Shown here: in pieces, positions 18,094 to 26,509 of the stretch
Layout of the letters: every line of letters begins with the position of its first letter
How positions within the stretch are numbered: position 1 is the stretch's first letter
Origin: Bacillus sp. CH30_1T
GTDB lineage: Bacteria > Bacillota > Bacilli > Bacillales > Bacillaceae_B
Assembly (NCBI RefSeq): GCF_008364765.1
Contig: NZ_VTUY01000008.1
Location: forward strand, 194,954 to 258,953
Reading direction: 5' to 3'
DNA length: 64,000 nt
The notes under the pieces: generated by a model
What the model saw: only the letters and a program-made list of their open reading frames with translations
What the model was told of the DNA's origin: nothing
Databases searched by the model: none
Made by a program: the position numbers and the translations under genes

Positions 18094-18663
18094 TTAAAAG
18101 TCTAGATTCCAGAGCTTCGGATCCCCAGAAGATATGGCGAGTGCACCAGCTCTTAGTCCATTCAGAATATCTTGCTTATTACTGATCAGGCCACCAGCGA
18201 TGATTGGCAGCGTAGTCATGATCGTCAGTTTATCAATCACGGACGGCATGAGACCGGGAAGGACTTCAATCGCATCCGGCTTGCAGTTCTGTGCGATATC
18301 AATTCCTTTGACAAGGGCATTGCGGTCGATAAGAAAAAGACGCTGGATCGTCATCAAGCCTTCTTCCTTTGCATATTTGATCAGGTTGCTCCTCGTCGTA
18401 ATGATACCAGCCGGCTTCCAGATTTCTGCTATGTATTTAATGGCACTCTTCGTATTGGACAGTCCATCGATGAAATCAATATGTATAAACGTGGTTTTAC
18501 CGGCTTCCTTCAACTTTTTTAGATACCCGTCCATCGTAATCAAACTGCCAGTAAGGATGAACACGATGTTGGCGTTTGACTGTATGGCCTTTTCCAAGTC
18601 TTTTTCTTCCTTTATGGAAGCGATGACTTGGGATTGGACGATGTCGATAATGTTTGGTTTCAT
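18094..18663 (-). CDS. glpP: Glycerol-3-phosphate responsive antiterminator
   Basis: The protein has 189 residues from the ATG at 18663, which has AGGGGC before it; a frame open to 18774 would add 37 residues without a site. The TIM-barrel sequence (VFILTGSLITMDGYLKKLKEAGKTTFIHIDFIDGLSNTKSAIKYI, IEVLPGLMPSVIDKL, PIIAGGLISNKQDI, ALAISSGDPKLW) matches GlpP throughout. It binds glycerol-3-phosphate and the glp leader mRNA to prevent termination. The glpF/glpK genes it usually neighbours are not here, so it acts in trans. Confidence 0.93.
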   Translation of the reverse strand: MKPNIIDIVQSQVIASIKEEKDLEKAIQSNANIVFILTGSLITMDGYLKKLKEAGKTTFIHIDFIDGLSNTKSAIKYIAEIWKPAGIITTRSNLIKYAKEEGLMTIQRLFLIDRNALVKGIDIAQNCKPDAIEVLPGLMPSVIDKLTIMTTLPIIAGGLISNKQDILNGLRAGALAISSGDPKLWNLDF

Positions 18664-18904
18664 GTATTTTGCCCCTTTGAATAGACTGAATATTGTTTTT
18701 TCTTTTAGTATAGCATAATTGTTTTGGGGCTGAGAGGTGTAACCTTGGCTTTCTTGTAAACTACTAATGTTCACGATGAAGTAAAGTATGAAGGAAGAAT
18801 TTTAGCGATTTACTTGAAAATCGTAAAATATTCAACAACTAATTGAAGACTAGTTAAAGAAATTTGATTATGTCCTCCGTAATACAATTAATTCAAAAAC
18901 AGGA
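18664..18904. other. Intergenic region upstream of glpP and the S-box
   Basis: AT-rich, no gene. The glpP-proximal part should hold its promoter on the minus strand. A possible -10 is visible near 18706-18713 (TATAGCATAA on the plus strand), but nothing clear enough to assign. Confidence 0.3.
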
Positions 18905-18933
18905 TTGACAAACCAATTGAAATCCTTTACCAT
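18905..18933 (+). promoter_or_regulatory. Promoter of the S-box/metNPQ transcript
   Basis: TTGACA (18905-18910), a 17-base spacer and TACCAT (18928-18933), about 50 bases before the riboswitch. Confidence 0.65.
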
Positions 18934-18980
18934 AACCCTAATGCTTAAACGCAACATAACTTTAACTTAATAAAGCAATA

Positions 18981-19090
18981 TCTTCTTATCCAGAGAGGTG
19001 GAGGGACTGGCCCTGCGATACCTCGGCAACGGGTTCTTATGAATACCGTGCCAATTCCATCAAGTCATATGACTTGAAAGATGAGAAGAG
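18981..19090 (+). ncRNA. SAM-I (S-box) riboswitch
   Basis: The closing stem TCTTCTTATC pairs with GATGAGAAGA at the far end. The conserved core is present: CAGAGAGGTGGAGGGACTGGCCC, GATACCTCGGCAACGGGTT, the GTGCCAATTCC segment and a third hairpin CAAGTCATATGACTTG. When SAM binds, the antiterminator is disrupted and the terminator just downstream forms, shutting off metNPQ when methionine/SAM is plentiful. Confidence 0.97.
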
Positions 19091-19107
19091 TGGACATATA
19101 CATATTT

Positions 19108-19145
19108 GTGCCTCTCTTCTTATGAAGGGGGGCACTTTTTATTTT
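19108..19145 (+). terminator. Riboswitch-controlled terminator
   Basis: GTGCCTCTCTTC (19108-19119) pairs with GAAGGGGGGCAC (19124-19135) using several G-U pairs, followed by TTTTTATTTT. The left arm overlaps a segment (CTCTTCT) that can pair with AGAAGAG at 19084-19090, which is the switch. Confidence 0.93.
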
Positions 19146-19206
19146 CAGCCATGTCCTTCAAACACAGGCTTCAAGAAGAATACATAGCGAAAGGAGCAAG
19201 TCCTGT

Positions 19207-20232
19207 ATGATCAGAGTTCAGAATGTTACGAAAGTATTCGAGGCGAAGGATGGCCCATTCACCGCTTTGAAGAATGTTTCCTTCGATGTGAAGAGGGGAG
19301 AGATTTATGGTGTGATCGGATTCAGCGGAGCGGGAAAAAGCACGCTTGTCCGCTGTCTCAATTTTTTAGAGAAACCATCATCGGGTGATATTTTCATAGA
19401 GGGGCGCAGCCTGAAAGATCAGTCGGCAATCGATCTAAGGAAAGAGCGGCACCGCATCGGGATGATTTTTCAGCATTTCAATCTGTTTCAATCCCGGACG
19501 GTGGCAGGGAATATCGCCTATCCTCTGAAACTTGCAAAATGGCCAAAAGAAAAAATCAGCGAGAGAGTAAAGGAATTGCTCGCGTTTGTCGGACTTGAAG
19601 ATAAAGCGAAGCATTATCCGGATCAACTGTCAGGAGGGCAGAAGCAAAGGGTGGGGATAGCAAGAGCCCTGGCGACATCGCCTTCGATTCTGCTCTGCGA
19701 TGAAGCAACATCCGCACTTGATCCTCAGACGACGGATTCGATTCTGAACTTATTAAAGAGAATCAACGCGGAGTATGGCATTACGATTGTGATGATCACC
19801 CACGAAATGGGGGTCATCCGGGAAATCTGTGATAAGGTCGCTGTCATGGAAAATGGAGAAATCGTTGAAGAGGGAAGCGTCTTTGATATCTTTTCCAACC
19901 CGCAGACCCGGACGACGAAAAATTTTGTGAAGAGTGTCATGAATGATCAGCTGCCGGCATCGGTTCTCGACAAATTGAATGACAGCAAAGAAGGGCGCAT
20001 CTGTCGCCTCATTTTCAAGGGGGATTCGACGGGCACGCCGATCCTTTCCGAAACGGCAAAGAAATTCGATGCCCACATCAATGTGTTATTCGGCCAGATC
20101 ACGGAACTCCAGGGTAAGCCGTTCGGGAATCTCATCGTACAGATCATTGGCAGCAAGAAAGAAACGGAAGAAATCCTGGATTATTGGAAGAACCGATTAT
20201 TCGTAAGCGAGGTGGAGAAGCGTGCAAGTTAA
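19207..20232 (+). CDS. metN: Methionine ABC importer ATPase MetN
   Basis: The protein has 341 residues. The ABC domain spans 1-245 with Walker A GFSGAGKST, Q-loop MIFQHFNLFQ, signature LSGGQKQR and Walker B ILLCDEATSALD. The C-terminal NIL domain (about 265-340) is the regulatory methionine-sensing domain typical of MetN. Its end overlaps metP by 11 bases. The S-box riboswitch 116 bases upstream confirms its role in methionine uptake. Confidence 0.96.
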   Translation: MIRVQNVTKVFEAKDGPFTALKNVSFDVKRGEIYGVIGFSGAGKSTLVRCLNFLEKPSSGDIFIEGRSLKDQSAIDLRKERHRIGMIFQHFNLFQSRTVAGNIAYPLKLAKWPKEKISERVKELLAFVGLEDKAKHYPDQLSGGQKQRVGIARALATSPSILLCDEATSALDPQTTDSILNLLKRINAEYGITIVMITHEMGVIREICDKVAVMENGEIVEEGSVFDIFSNPQTRTTKNFVKSVMNDQLPASVLDKLNDSKEGRICRLIFKGDSTGTPILSETAKKFDAHINVLFGQITELQGKPFGNLIVQIIGSKKETEEILDYWKNRLFVSEVEKRAS

Positions 20233-20884
20233 CTGGGAATTATTCTGGCCAAGAATTATAGAGGCGACGTGGGATACCGTGGCGATGGTGTCATTCTCCC
20301 TCCTGTTTGCAACGTTGATCGGGCTTCCCCTCGGCATCATCGTCGTGGTCACGCGGAAGGGGCACTTACTTGAAAATAAAGTCGTCTTTTCCGTATTGAG
20401 CAGCATCATCAACGTGTTCCGTTCGGTCCCGTTCATCATCTTGATGGTGGCCATCATCCCCTTTACAAGATTGGTAGTGGGCACATCGATCGGAACGGCG
20501 GCAGCGGTCGTGCCGCTTGTCGTATTTGCGGCACCGTATATTGCAAGACTGGTAGAGAGCTCGCTCCTTGAAGTGGAACCGGGTGTCATTGAAGCGGCGG
20601 AGTCCATGGGGGCCGGTCCGTGGCAGATCATCTTCGGGATCCTCATTCCGGAAGCATTGAGTACATTGGTCCTGAATATCACGATTGCGACCATCGGCCT
20701 TGTCGGTGCATCGGCCATGGCCGGGGCAGTCGGAGGCGGTGGCCTCGGGGATCTGGCCATCGCTTACGGATATCAGCGATTTGAAACATCCGTCATGATC
20801 GTGACTGTCATCATTTTAATCGTGATGGTGCAGGGACTGCAGACAGCAGGGAATACCTTATCAAAAATCATCAGAAGACGTTAG
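20222..20884 (+). CDS. metP: Methionine ABC importer permease MetP
   Basis: The protein has 220 residues and five predicted membrane segments. The coupling-loop motif EAAESMGAGPWQIIFGILIPEAL (about 122-144) contacts the ATPase. SAMAGAVGGGGLGDLAIAYGYQRF near residue 165 is conserved in MetI/MetP. GTG start overlaps metN, indicating translational coupling. Confidence 0.95.
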   Translation: MQVNWELFWPRIIEATWDTVAMVSFSLLFATLIGLPLGIIVVVTRKGHLLENKVVFSVLSSIINVFRSVPFIILMVAIIPFTRLVVGTSIGTAAAVVPLVVFAAPYIARLVESSLLEVEPGVIEAAESMGAGPWQIIFGILIPEALSTLVLNITIATIGLVGASAMAGAVGGGGLGDLAIAYGYQRFETSVMIVTVIILIVMVQGLQTAGNTLSKIIRRR

Positions 20885-20895
20885 GAGAGAGGAAT

Positions 20896-21732
20896 ATGAA
20901 AAAATCAATCAGCCTGGCGAGTATCGCCATTCTTTTAATCACCCTTATATTGAGCGGCTGCTCGGGAGACAGTGCATCCGGCTCAGGTGAAAAAGAAGTC
21001 GTTAAAGTCGGAGTGAATGGATCTGGGGTACCGATTTGGGAGTATATGAAGGAGAAAGCAGCGAAGGAAGGGATTGAAATCGAGATTGTGGAGTTTGCCG
21101 ATTACGTGAGACCGAACCAGGCACTGGCCGATGGGGATATCGACCTGAACGCCTTCCAGACGATTTCGTATTTTGATTCTTTCGTTGAAGAACATAATCT
21201 GGACCTTGTACCGATCGGCACGACGATCATCGCGCCGATGGGGATCTATTCGGAAACATATAAATCGGTAGAAGACTTACCGAAAGGCAGTAAAGTAGCC
21301 GTTCCTCAAGAGGCGACGAACCTTGGCCGTGCCCTTCTCCTACTGGAGGAAGCAGGTTTGATACAACTGAAAGAAGGATTTGATCAGTCACAGGGTCTCG
21401 AAGCTATAAAAGAAAACCCGAAAAACCTTGAATTCACACCGGTCGTCGCTGCCCAGACACCGAGGGTACTGCCGGATGTTGCGGCATCGATCATCAATAA
21501 TGGTGTGGCTGTTGAAGCAGGGTTCGTACCGGTTGATGACAGCATCTATATCGAAGGGGCGGAATCCAAGCCGTTCATCAATATCATCGCGGCGCAGGAA
21601 AAAGATAAAGACAATAAGACTTATAAAAAGATCGTTGAGCTCTATCAGGAAGATGACGTAGCGGAACATATCAAGAAAACATACAAAGATTCCCTGATCC
21701 CGACATTCGTGCCGGTCAGTGAATTGCATTAG
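20896..21732 (+). CDS. metQ: Methionine-binding lipoprotein MetQ
   Basis: The protein has 278 residues. The lipoprotein signal ends LILSGC, with the lipidated Cys at position 22. The mature part is the NlpA/MetQ family (VKVGVNGSGVPIWEYMKEKAAKEGIEIEIVEFADYVRPNQALADGDIDLNAFQT). It captures methionine (often either isomer) outside the membrane for MetNP. AGGAGAGAGG precedes the ATG. Confidence 0.95.
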   Translation: MKKSISLASIAILLITLILSGCSGDSASGSGEKEVVKVGVNGSGVPIWEYMKEKAAKEGIEIEIVEFADYVRPNQALADGDIDLNAFQTISYFDSFVEEHNLDLVPIGTTIIAPMGIYSETYKSVEDLPKGSKVAVPQEATNLGRALLLLEEAGLIQLKEGFDQSQGLEAIKENPKNLEFTPVVAAQTPRVLPDVAASIINNGVAVEAGFVPVDDSIYIEGAESKPFINIIAAQEKDKDNKTYKKIVELYQEDDVAEHIKKTYKDSLIPTFVPVSELH

Positions 21733-21744
21733 GAGGGAAAAGAG

Positions 21745-22941
21745 ATGAGTCAACCAGTAGCGATTGCCGATCGTAAACACAACATCGTTTCGGCAGTGGA
21801 CCAACTGGCTGTGAAACTCGTTTCAACCAGCCATCAGATCCACGACAAACCTGAAATCGGAAACGAAGAGTTCTTTGCTTCAGAGACCTTGACCACCCTC
21901 CTTGCAGCCAATGGATTCTCCATTGAAAGGGGAGTGGCGGGTCATGAAACTTCCTTTGTGGCACGCAAACATTCAGGGAAAGAAGGGCCGGTCATCGGCT
22001 ACCTGGCTGAATATGACGCCCTGCCTGGACTCGGTCACGCCTGCGGTCACAATATCATCGGGACGGCAAGCTGCGGGGCGGCCATCGCCCTGTCGTCCGT
22101 ACTCGATGAAACAGGAGGGGAAGTGGTGGTGTTCGGGACTCCTGCCGAGGAAGGCGGTCCGAACGGAAGTGCGAAGGGCAGTTTTGTAAAAGCAGGCTTG
22201 TTCGAAGGAGTGGATGCCTGCATGATGGTTCATCCGTTCAACAGGACAACGCAGACAGGGAAAACCCTTGCGGTGGACCCGCTTGATTTCGAATTTAAAG
22301 GAAGGTCTGCCCATGCGGCAGCTTCCCCTGAAGATGGAATCAATGCCCTCGATGGAGTGATCCAGCTTTTCAACGGCATTAACGCCCTTCGCCAGCACGT
22401 GACCGATGATGTACGGATCCACGGTATCATCACCCACGGTGGGGACGCGCCCAACATTGTCCCTGATTATGCAAAAGCACGCTTCTATATACGGGCTGCA
22501 ACCAGGGAAGCGTGCAATGAAGTCACGAAGAAAGTGAAAGCGATCGCTGAGGGATCGGCACTTGCCACCGGGACGAAACTGAATGTCATCAAAATCCAAA
22601 ATGAAGTCGATCACTTTCAGCTCAACCGTCGCTTCGATAAAGTATTCCAGCGGTCCATCGAGTCACTGGGGGAATACTTCGACGATACGGAACGAAAGGG
22701 ACTCGGTTCCTCCGATGCCGGAAACGTCAGCCGGGTGGTCCCGACCATCCACCCCTACATCAAAATCGGCCCCGAATCCCTCGTCGTCCACACGAACGAA
22801 TTCAGGGATGCGGCTAAATCCACCGAGGGTGACCGTGCGCTTGTGATCGGGGCAAAGGCACTTGCGCTGACGGGGTATGAATTGTTGACGGATAAGCAGC
22901 TTTTAGAGGAAATATGGAAAGAGTTCGGTTCAAGTAAATAA
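21745..22941 (+). CDS. M20 family amidohydrolase, last gene of the metNPQ operon
   Basis: The protein has 398 residues. Metal-binding motifs of the M20 peptidase/AbgB type are seen: GYLAEYDALPGLGHACGHNIIGTA (about 85-110), GTPAEEGG (138-145) and the dimerisation domain with KGRSAHAAASPEDGINALDG. These enzymes hydrolyse amide bonds of N-acyl amino acids or small dipeptides. Twelve bases separate it from metQ and a terminator follows, so it is under S-box control; an N-acylated methionine or sulfur amino acid derivative is a reasonable substrate guess. The exact substrate is not evident. Confidence 0.85.
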   Translation: MSQPVAIADRKHNIVSAVDQLAVKLVSTSHQIHDKPEIGNEEFFASETLTTLLAANGFSIERGVAGHETSFVARKHSGKEGPVIGYLAEYDALPGLGHACGHNIIGTASCGAAIALSSVLDETGGEVVVFGTPAEEGGPNGSAKGSFVKAGLFEGVDACMMVHPFNRTTQTGKTLAVDPLDFEFKGRSAHAAASPEDGINALDGVIQLFNGINALRQHVTDDVRIHGIITHGGDAPNIVPDYAKARFYIRAATREACNEVTKKVKAIAEGSALATGTKLNVIKIQNEVDHFQLNRRFDKVFQRSIESLGEYFDDTERKGLGSSDAGNVSRVVPTIHPYIKIGPESLVVHTNEFRDAAKSTEGDRALVIGAKALALTGYELLTDKQLLEEIWKEFGSSK

Positions 22942-22948
22942 AGATGAA

Positions 22949-22979
22949 AAGACAGCCAAATCAGGGCTGTCTTTTTTTG
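22949..22979 (+). terminator. Terminator of the metNPQ operon
   Basis: AAGACAGCC (22949-22957) pairs with GGCTGTCTT (22965-22973) and runs into seven Ts. Confidence 0.93.
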
Positions 22980-23106
22980 TGTGAAAGATATGTGGCGCTT
23001 AATGGAGAATGTTCCAATGTTAAACAAAAATACTAGAAGGATATTGAAAAAATGAGAGATTGTATCGCAGAAATCAAAGAAAGGAGAATGACATTGGGGC
23101 ATATTG

Positions 23107-23155
23107 GGGTCAGACCCTCGGCACGGTGAAGCATTAATGTACCGGGGGTCTGACT
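23107..23155. repeat. REP-like palindromic repeat
   Basis: GGGTCAGACCCTCGG and CCGGGGGTCTGACTC form a nearly perfect inverted repeat around a 20-base loop. The GGGGTC-(A/T)GACCCC unit recurs at 32440 and, degenerate, at 32601 and near 62931. Such palindromes are scattered widely in Bacillaceae and resemble those mobilised by Y1-type (RAYT) transposases, none of which is in the window. Confidence 0.7.
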
Positions 23156-23315
23156 CTATTCTTCGTAATAGTGTTGTTATGATACAATTGTAAATAATGG
23201 ATATTCCATTATAGTGCAGGTTAGCTTTAAAAACCTATATAATGATAGATTTTTAAGAAGTCGGTGTTAATGGATAATAAAGTTCTTCAATTGCAAAAAG
23301 TAGGGTGATAAGAAG

Positions 23316-23987
23316 ATGATAGGAATAAGTATAGCGACGAAGTGGGAATTTGAAGCGACATTGGAATATTTCGGCATAAAAGAAAACGAACGTTTCGGTT
23401 ATCCTTATGGCGAGTATTTCATGAGAACGATGAATGATACTGAGCTTGTTTTTTATAGTACCGGTGTAAGAAAAGTAAATGGTGTTGGTGGTAATCAGTA
23501 TATGATTTCTAAATTTAATTTAACTAAAGTAATCGTTGCTGGAACATGTGCAGGAATAGATGATACGTTCAGTAATTTGGATATTTTTGTACCTGATAAA
23601 GCCGTTCAATATGATTGCACAGTAAAAGAAATTGAGCCTTTTATTAAACATTCCTTTATAGTAGATATTGATCTATCAAACTATGGGAATGATTTTTATA
23701 CCGGAACAATTGGCACCGCTGATAAAGCAGTAGTTATGTGGAAGGACTATTTAGAACTTAAAGAAAACGAAATAATAATAGCCGATACAGAAGCGGGTGC
23801 AATTGCTTATATCTGTAAGAAGAATGATGTTGAGTGCATTATTATAAAAGGAATATCTGATTTTCCAACAGAAGAAAGTAACTCTGATAAATTCGAATCG
23901 AACACTGAACAAATTAATATTTATTTAGAAAACACCCCCAAAGTTATGAGCAAAATATTTGGCGAATATTTAAAGAGATTTATTTAA
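23316..23987 (+). CDS. Nucleoside phosphorylase/MTA-SAH nucleosidase-like protein
   Basis: The protein has 223 residues and the PNP_UDP_1 fold: IGISIATKWEFEATLEYF at the start, VIVAGTCAGIDDTF (the usual GxAGG loop is altered to GTCAGI), ADTEAGAIAYICKKNDVECIIIKGISDF, where E of DTEA and the D of ISD match the ribose-binding Glu and catalytic Asp of MtnN. It is diverged from the housekeeping MtnN, so the nucleoside substrate is uncertain. It stands alone with lower GC than its neighbours. No terminator is clear. Confidence 0.75.
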   Translation: MIGISIATKWEFEATLEYFGIKENERFGYPYGEYFMRTMNDTELVFYSTGVRKVNGVGGNQYMISKFNLTKVIVAGTCAGIDDTFSNLDIFVPDKAVQYDCTVKEIEPFIKHSFIVDIDLSNYGNDFYTGTIGTADKAVVMWKDYLELKENEIIIADTEAGAIAYICKKNDVECIIIKGISDFPTEESNSDKFESNTEQINIYLENTPKVMSKIFGEYLKRFI

Positions 23988-24151
23988 ATAAATTTGAAGT
24001 TAATAGAAAGATAGTGATTATTGATGAAACTTTTCTTTTAATGGAGTCTCCTTTGTTCTATAAAATAAGTATTTTAGGCAGCTTGTCAAAACATGACTGA
24101 GAGACTAGGTCAACTAGAATGCTAATTTAATGAGTTTTCCTATTAAAGTGT

Positions 24152-24165
24152 TGCAAACGGTTACA
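24152..24165 (+). promoter_or_regulatory. cre site (CcpA operator) at the rbs promoter
   Basis: TGCAAACGGTTACA matches the cre consensus TGWAANCGNTNWCA at all but one position. It overlaps the probable -35 (TTGCAA, 24151-24156), with TTATTT 17 bases downstream as -10, so CcpA would block RNA polymerase. Confidence 0.75.
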
Positions 24166-24181
24166 AACATGTGTTATTTTA

Positions 24182-24199
24182 TGTGTAACCGGTTACACA
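24182..24199. promoter_or_regulatory. RbsR operator
   Basis: TGTGTAACCGGTTACACA is a perfect 18-bp palindrome with the central CG typical of LacI-family operators. It lies just downstream of the promoter and 31 bases before rbsR, so RbsR represses its own operon. Confidence 0.88.
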
Positions 24200-24230
24200 A
24201 AACCAACCAAACGAACAGGAAGTGACGTAC

Positions 24231-25211
24231 GTGGTAACAATCAAGGATGTGGCGAGTGAAGCGGGGGTGTCGGTGGCGACGGTCTCCCGGGTGCTCAATG
24301 ATAACGGCTATGTAGGAGTCGAGACGAGGAAAAAAGTGATGAAGGCGATCGAGAAGCTGAATTACAGTCCGAACGAGGTAGCCCGCTCCCTATTCAAACG
24401 GGAGTCGAGGTTGATCGGACTGCTGCTTCCGGATATTACGAATCCTTACTTCCCGCAGCTGGCGAGAGGGGTCGAGGATGAAGTGAGCGAGGCTGGGTTC
24501 AGGCTCCTGCTCGGGAACAGCGACGAGAACATCCAGAAGGAACTGGATTATATCCAGACCTTCGTGCAGAACAATGTCGTCGGCATGATCTCAGCGACCA
24601 ATCATGTGGAGCATGATCAGCTTTATAAGGAATTGAACCTCCCACTCGTCCTCCTTGACCGGACCACGGAGAACTATCCGGCTGTCTATGCGGACGGCCG
24701 CAAAGGAGGACGCCTGGCGGCAAAGACCTTAGTTGAAAAAGGGGCGAAGCGGATCACCGTCATGAAGGGACCAGCCCACGTCAAGCCGGCACAGGACCGA
24801 TTCCGTGGAGCCGTTGAGTACTTAAGCGGGTCAGACGTTGATTTCACCGTGATGTCAACGACCTCGTTCTCCTTTGAAGACGCAAAGGGCTGGGCAGAGG
24901 AACTATTCGCCACCTATCCTGATACGGATGGGGTCATCGCGAGCAATGATATCGTCGGGATCGCCATTCTCCATGAGGCATTGAGGCTTGGGAAAAAGAT
25001 ACCCGAAGACGTACAGATCATCGGCTACGATGACATCCCCCAGAGCAGTCTTTCCTATCCGGCGCTCTCCACGATCAGGCAGCCGGCTTATGAAATGGGC
25101 AGGCAGGCAGCGGCACTTCTGATTAAACTGATAAAAAAAGAAAAAGACATCGATACAACTGTTCAGCTTCCAGTTGAACTCATACAGCGAAACACAACAC
25201 GAAAGGGATGA
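24231..25211 (+). CDS. rbsR: Ribose operon repressor, LacI family
   Basis: The protein has 326 residues from GTG at 24231, with AGGA ten bases before it; a GTG at 24222 is too close to that site. The N-terminal LacI helix-turn-helix (TIKDVASEAGVSVATVSRVLNDNGYVG) and hinge precede a periplasmic-binding-like effector domain (LIGLLLPDITNPYFPQLARGVEDE, DGVIASNDIVGIAILHEALRLGKKIPEDVQIIGYDDIPQSS). Ribose or a phosphorylated form releases it from the palindrome upstream. First gene of rbsRKDACB. Confidence 0.95.
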   Translation: MVTIKDVASEAGVSVATVSRVLNDNGYVGVETRKKVMKAIEKLNYSPNEVARSLFKRESRLIGLLLPDITNPYFPQLARGVEDEVSEAGFRLLLGNSDENIQKELDYIQTFVQNNVVGMISATNHVEHDQLYKELNLPLVLLDRTTENYPAVYADGRKGGRLAAKTLVEKGAKRITVMKGPAHVKPAQDRFRGAVEYLSGSDVDFTVMSTTSFSFEDAKGWAEELFATYPDTDGVIASNDIVGIAILHEALRLGKKIPEDVQIIGYDDIPQSSLSYPALSTIRQPAYEMGRQAAALLIKLIKKEKDIDTTVQLPVELIQRNTTRKG

Positions 25212-25217
25212 AGGAAG

Positions 25218-26108
25218 ATGAAAAAAGCGAAAATTGCCGTGATCGGCAGTTCATCCATGGATCTGGTAGTGACATCAGCAAAACGCCCCGGTGCAGGGGA
25301 AACGGTACTGGGCGACAGCTTTGACACGGTTCCTGGCGGGAAAGGAGCCAACCAGGCGGTTGCAGCTGCAAGGCTTGGGGCTGACGTTTACATGATCGGA
25401 TGCGTAGGTGATGACCCGTATGGCCAAGAGATTTTAGAAAACTTTAAGCGTAATGGTGTTCATACGGACTATGTGGAACCGGTTACAGGTGAGAAATCTG
25501 GAACCGCTCATATCATCCTCGCTGAAGGGGACAACAGCATTGTCGTTGTAAAAGGGGCTAATGATCTTGTGACTCCTGAGTACGTGGAGAAAACAGCCGA
25601 TTTCCTCAAAACATGCGACCTCATCATGATCCAGCAGGAAATCCCGGAGGAAACGGTTGAGTACGTGGCAGACCTGTGTAACGAGATTGAAGTTCCACTG
25701 CTACTTAACCCGGCTCCAGCACGTAAGATTTCACAAAAAGTCATCGATGGTGCAAGCTACTTGACACCAAATGAACATGAAGCAGATGTGCTCTTCAACG
25801 GAATGAAGCCGTCAGAAGCGCTGAAACAATATCCTGACAAAGTCATCATCACAGAAGGAGCAGCGGGAGTCCGCTACCATAACGGAACAAAAGAAATTCT
25901 TGTTCCTTCCTTCAAAGTCGAAGTCGTCGATACGACAGGGGCCGGCGATACTTTCAATGCCGCATTCGGAACAGCCGTGGCTGAAGGACAGTCAATGGAA
26001 GAAAGCCTCCGATTCGCAAACCGCGCCGCATCGCTTTCCGTGACCGGATTCGGGGCACAGGGCGGAATGCCGACAAGAGACGAAGTGGAAAGGAAGCTGG
26101 CAGAATGA
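25218..26108 (+). CDS. rbsK: Ribokinase
   Basis: The protein has 296 residues of the PfkB family. It starts [13 protein letters not shown] and has [15 protein letters not shown] (about 40-54) and the catalytic [22 protein letters not shown] (Asp of GAGD near residue 247). It phosphorylates ribose at O-5 with ATP. The stop overlaps the rbsD start by four bases. Confidence 0.97.
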   Translation: MKKAKIAVIGSSSMDLVVTSAKRPGAGETVLGDSFDTVPGGKGANQAVAAARLGADVYMIGCVGDDPYGQEILENFKRNGVHTDYVEPVTGEKSGTAHIILAEGDNSIVVVKGANDLVTPEYVEKTADFLKTCDLIMIQQEIPEETVEYVADLCNEIEVPLLLNPAPARKISQKVIDGASYLTPNEHEADVLFNGMKPSEALKQYPDKVIITEGAAGVRYHNGTKEILVPSFKVEVVDTTGAGDTFNAAFGTAVAEGQSMEESLRFANRAASLSVTGFGAQGGMPTRDEVERKLAE

Positions 26109-26491
26109 AACGACATGGCATCTTGAACAGTCACATTGCGAAAATACTAGCCGATCTCGGCCACACGGATACGATTGTCGTGGCCGATGCCGGTCTCCCA
26201 ATTCCGTCAGACGTTGTAAAAATCGATCTGGCATTGAAACCGGGAGAGCCGTTCTTCCTTGACGTGGTCGAGCTGTTAAAGGAAGAAATGGTTGTCGAAA
26301 CCGTCACGCTGGCAGAAGAAGTAGAAACGAATGCAGGGGTTCATAAACAGATGACCTCATGGTTTGACGGAATCCAGTATGTATCCCATGAAGATTTCAA
26401 GAAAGAAACCCATAAAGCGAAGGCTGTCATCCGCACGGGGGAAGTTACACCTTATGCGAATTGTATCCTTCACGCGGGAGTCATTTTTTAA
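26105..26491 (+). CDS. rbsD: D-ribose pyranase
   Basis: The protein has 128 residues. [34 protein letters not shown] is the classical RbsD start, with the catalytic His (H20) and Asp (D28). It converts beta-pyranose ribose to furanose forms for the kinase. The C-terminal [12 protein letters not shown] is intact. Confidence 0.97.
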   Translation: MKRHGILNSHIAKILADLGHTDTIVVADAGLPIPSDVVKIDLALKPGEPFFLDVVELLKEEMVVETVTLAEEVETNAGVHKQMTSWFDGIQYVSHEDFKKETHKAKAVIRTGEVTPYANCILHAGVIF

Positions 26492-26509
26492 AACAAAGGG
26501 GTGAGTAGC

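Noticed and set aside
18134-18718. 194-residue plus-strand ORF opposite glpP
   Set aside because: Antisense shadow of the well-conserved GlpP protein, with no ribosome binding site.
20197-20760. 187-residue minus-strand ORF opposite metP
   Set aside because: Antisense shadow with low-complexity Pro/Thr/Ala composition typical of reversed permease codons.
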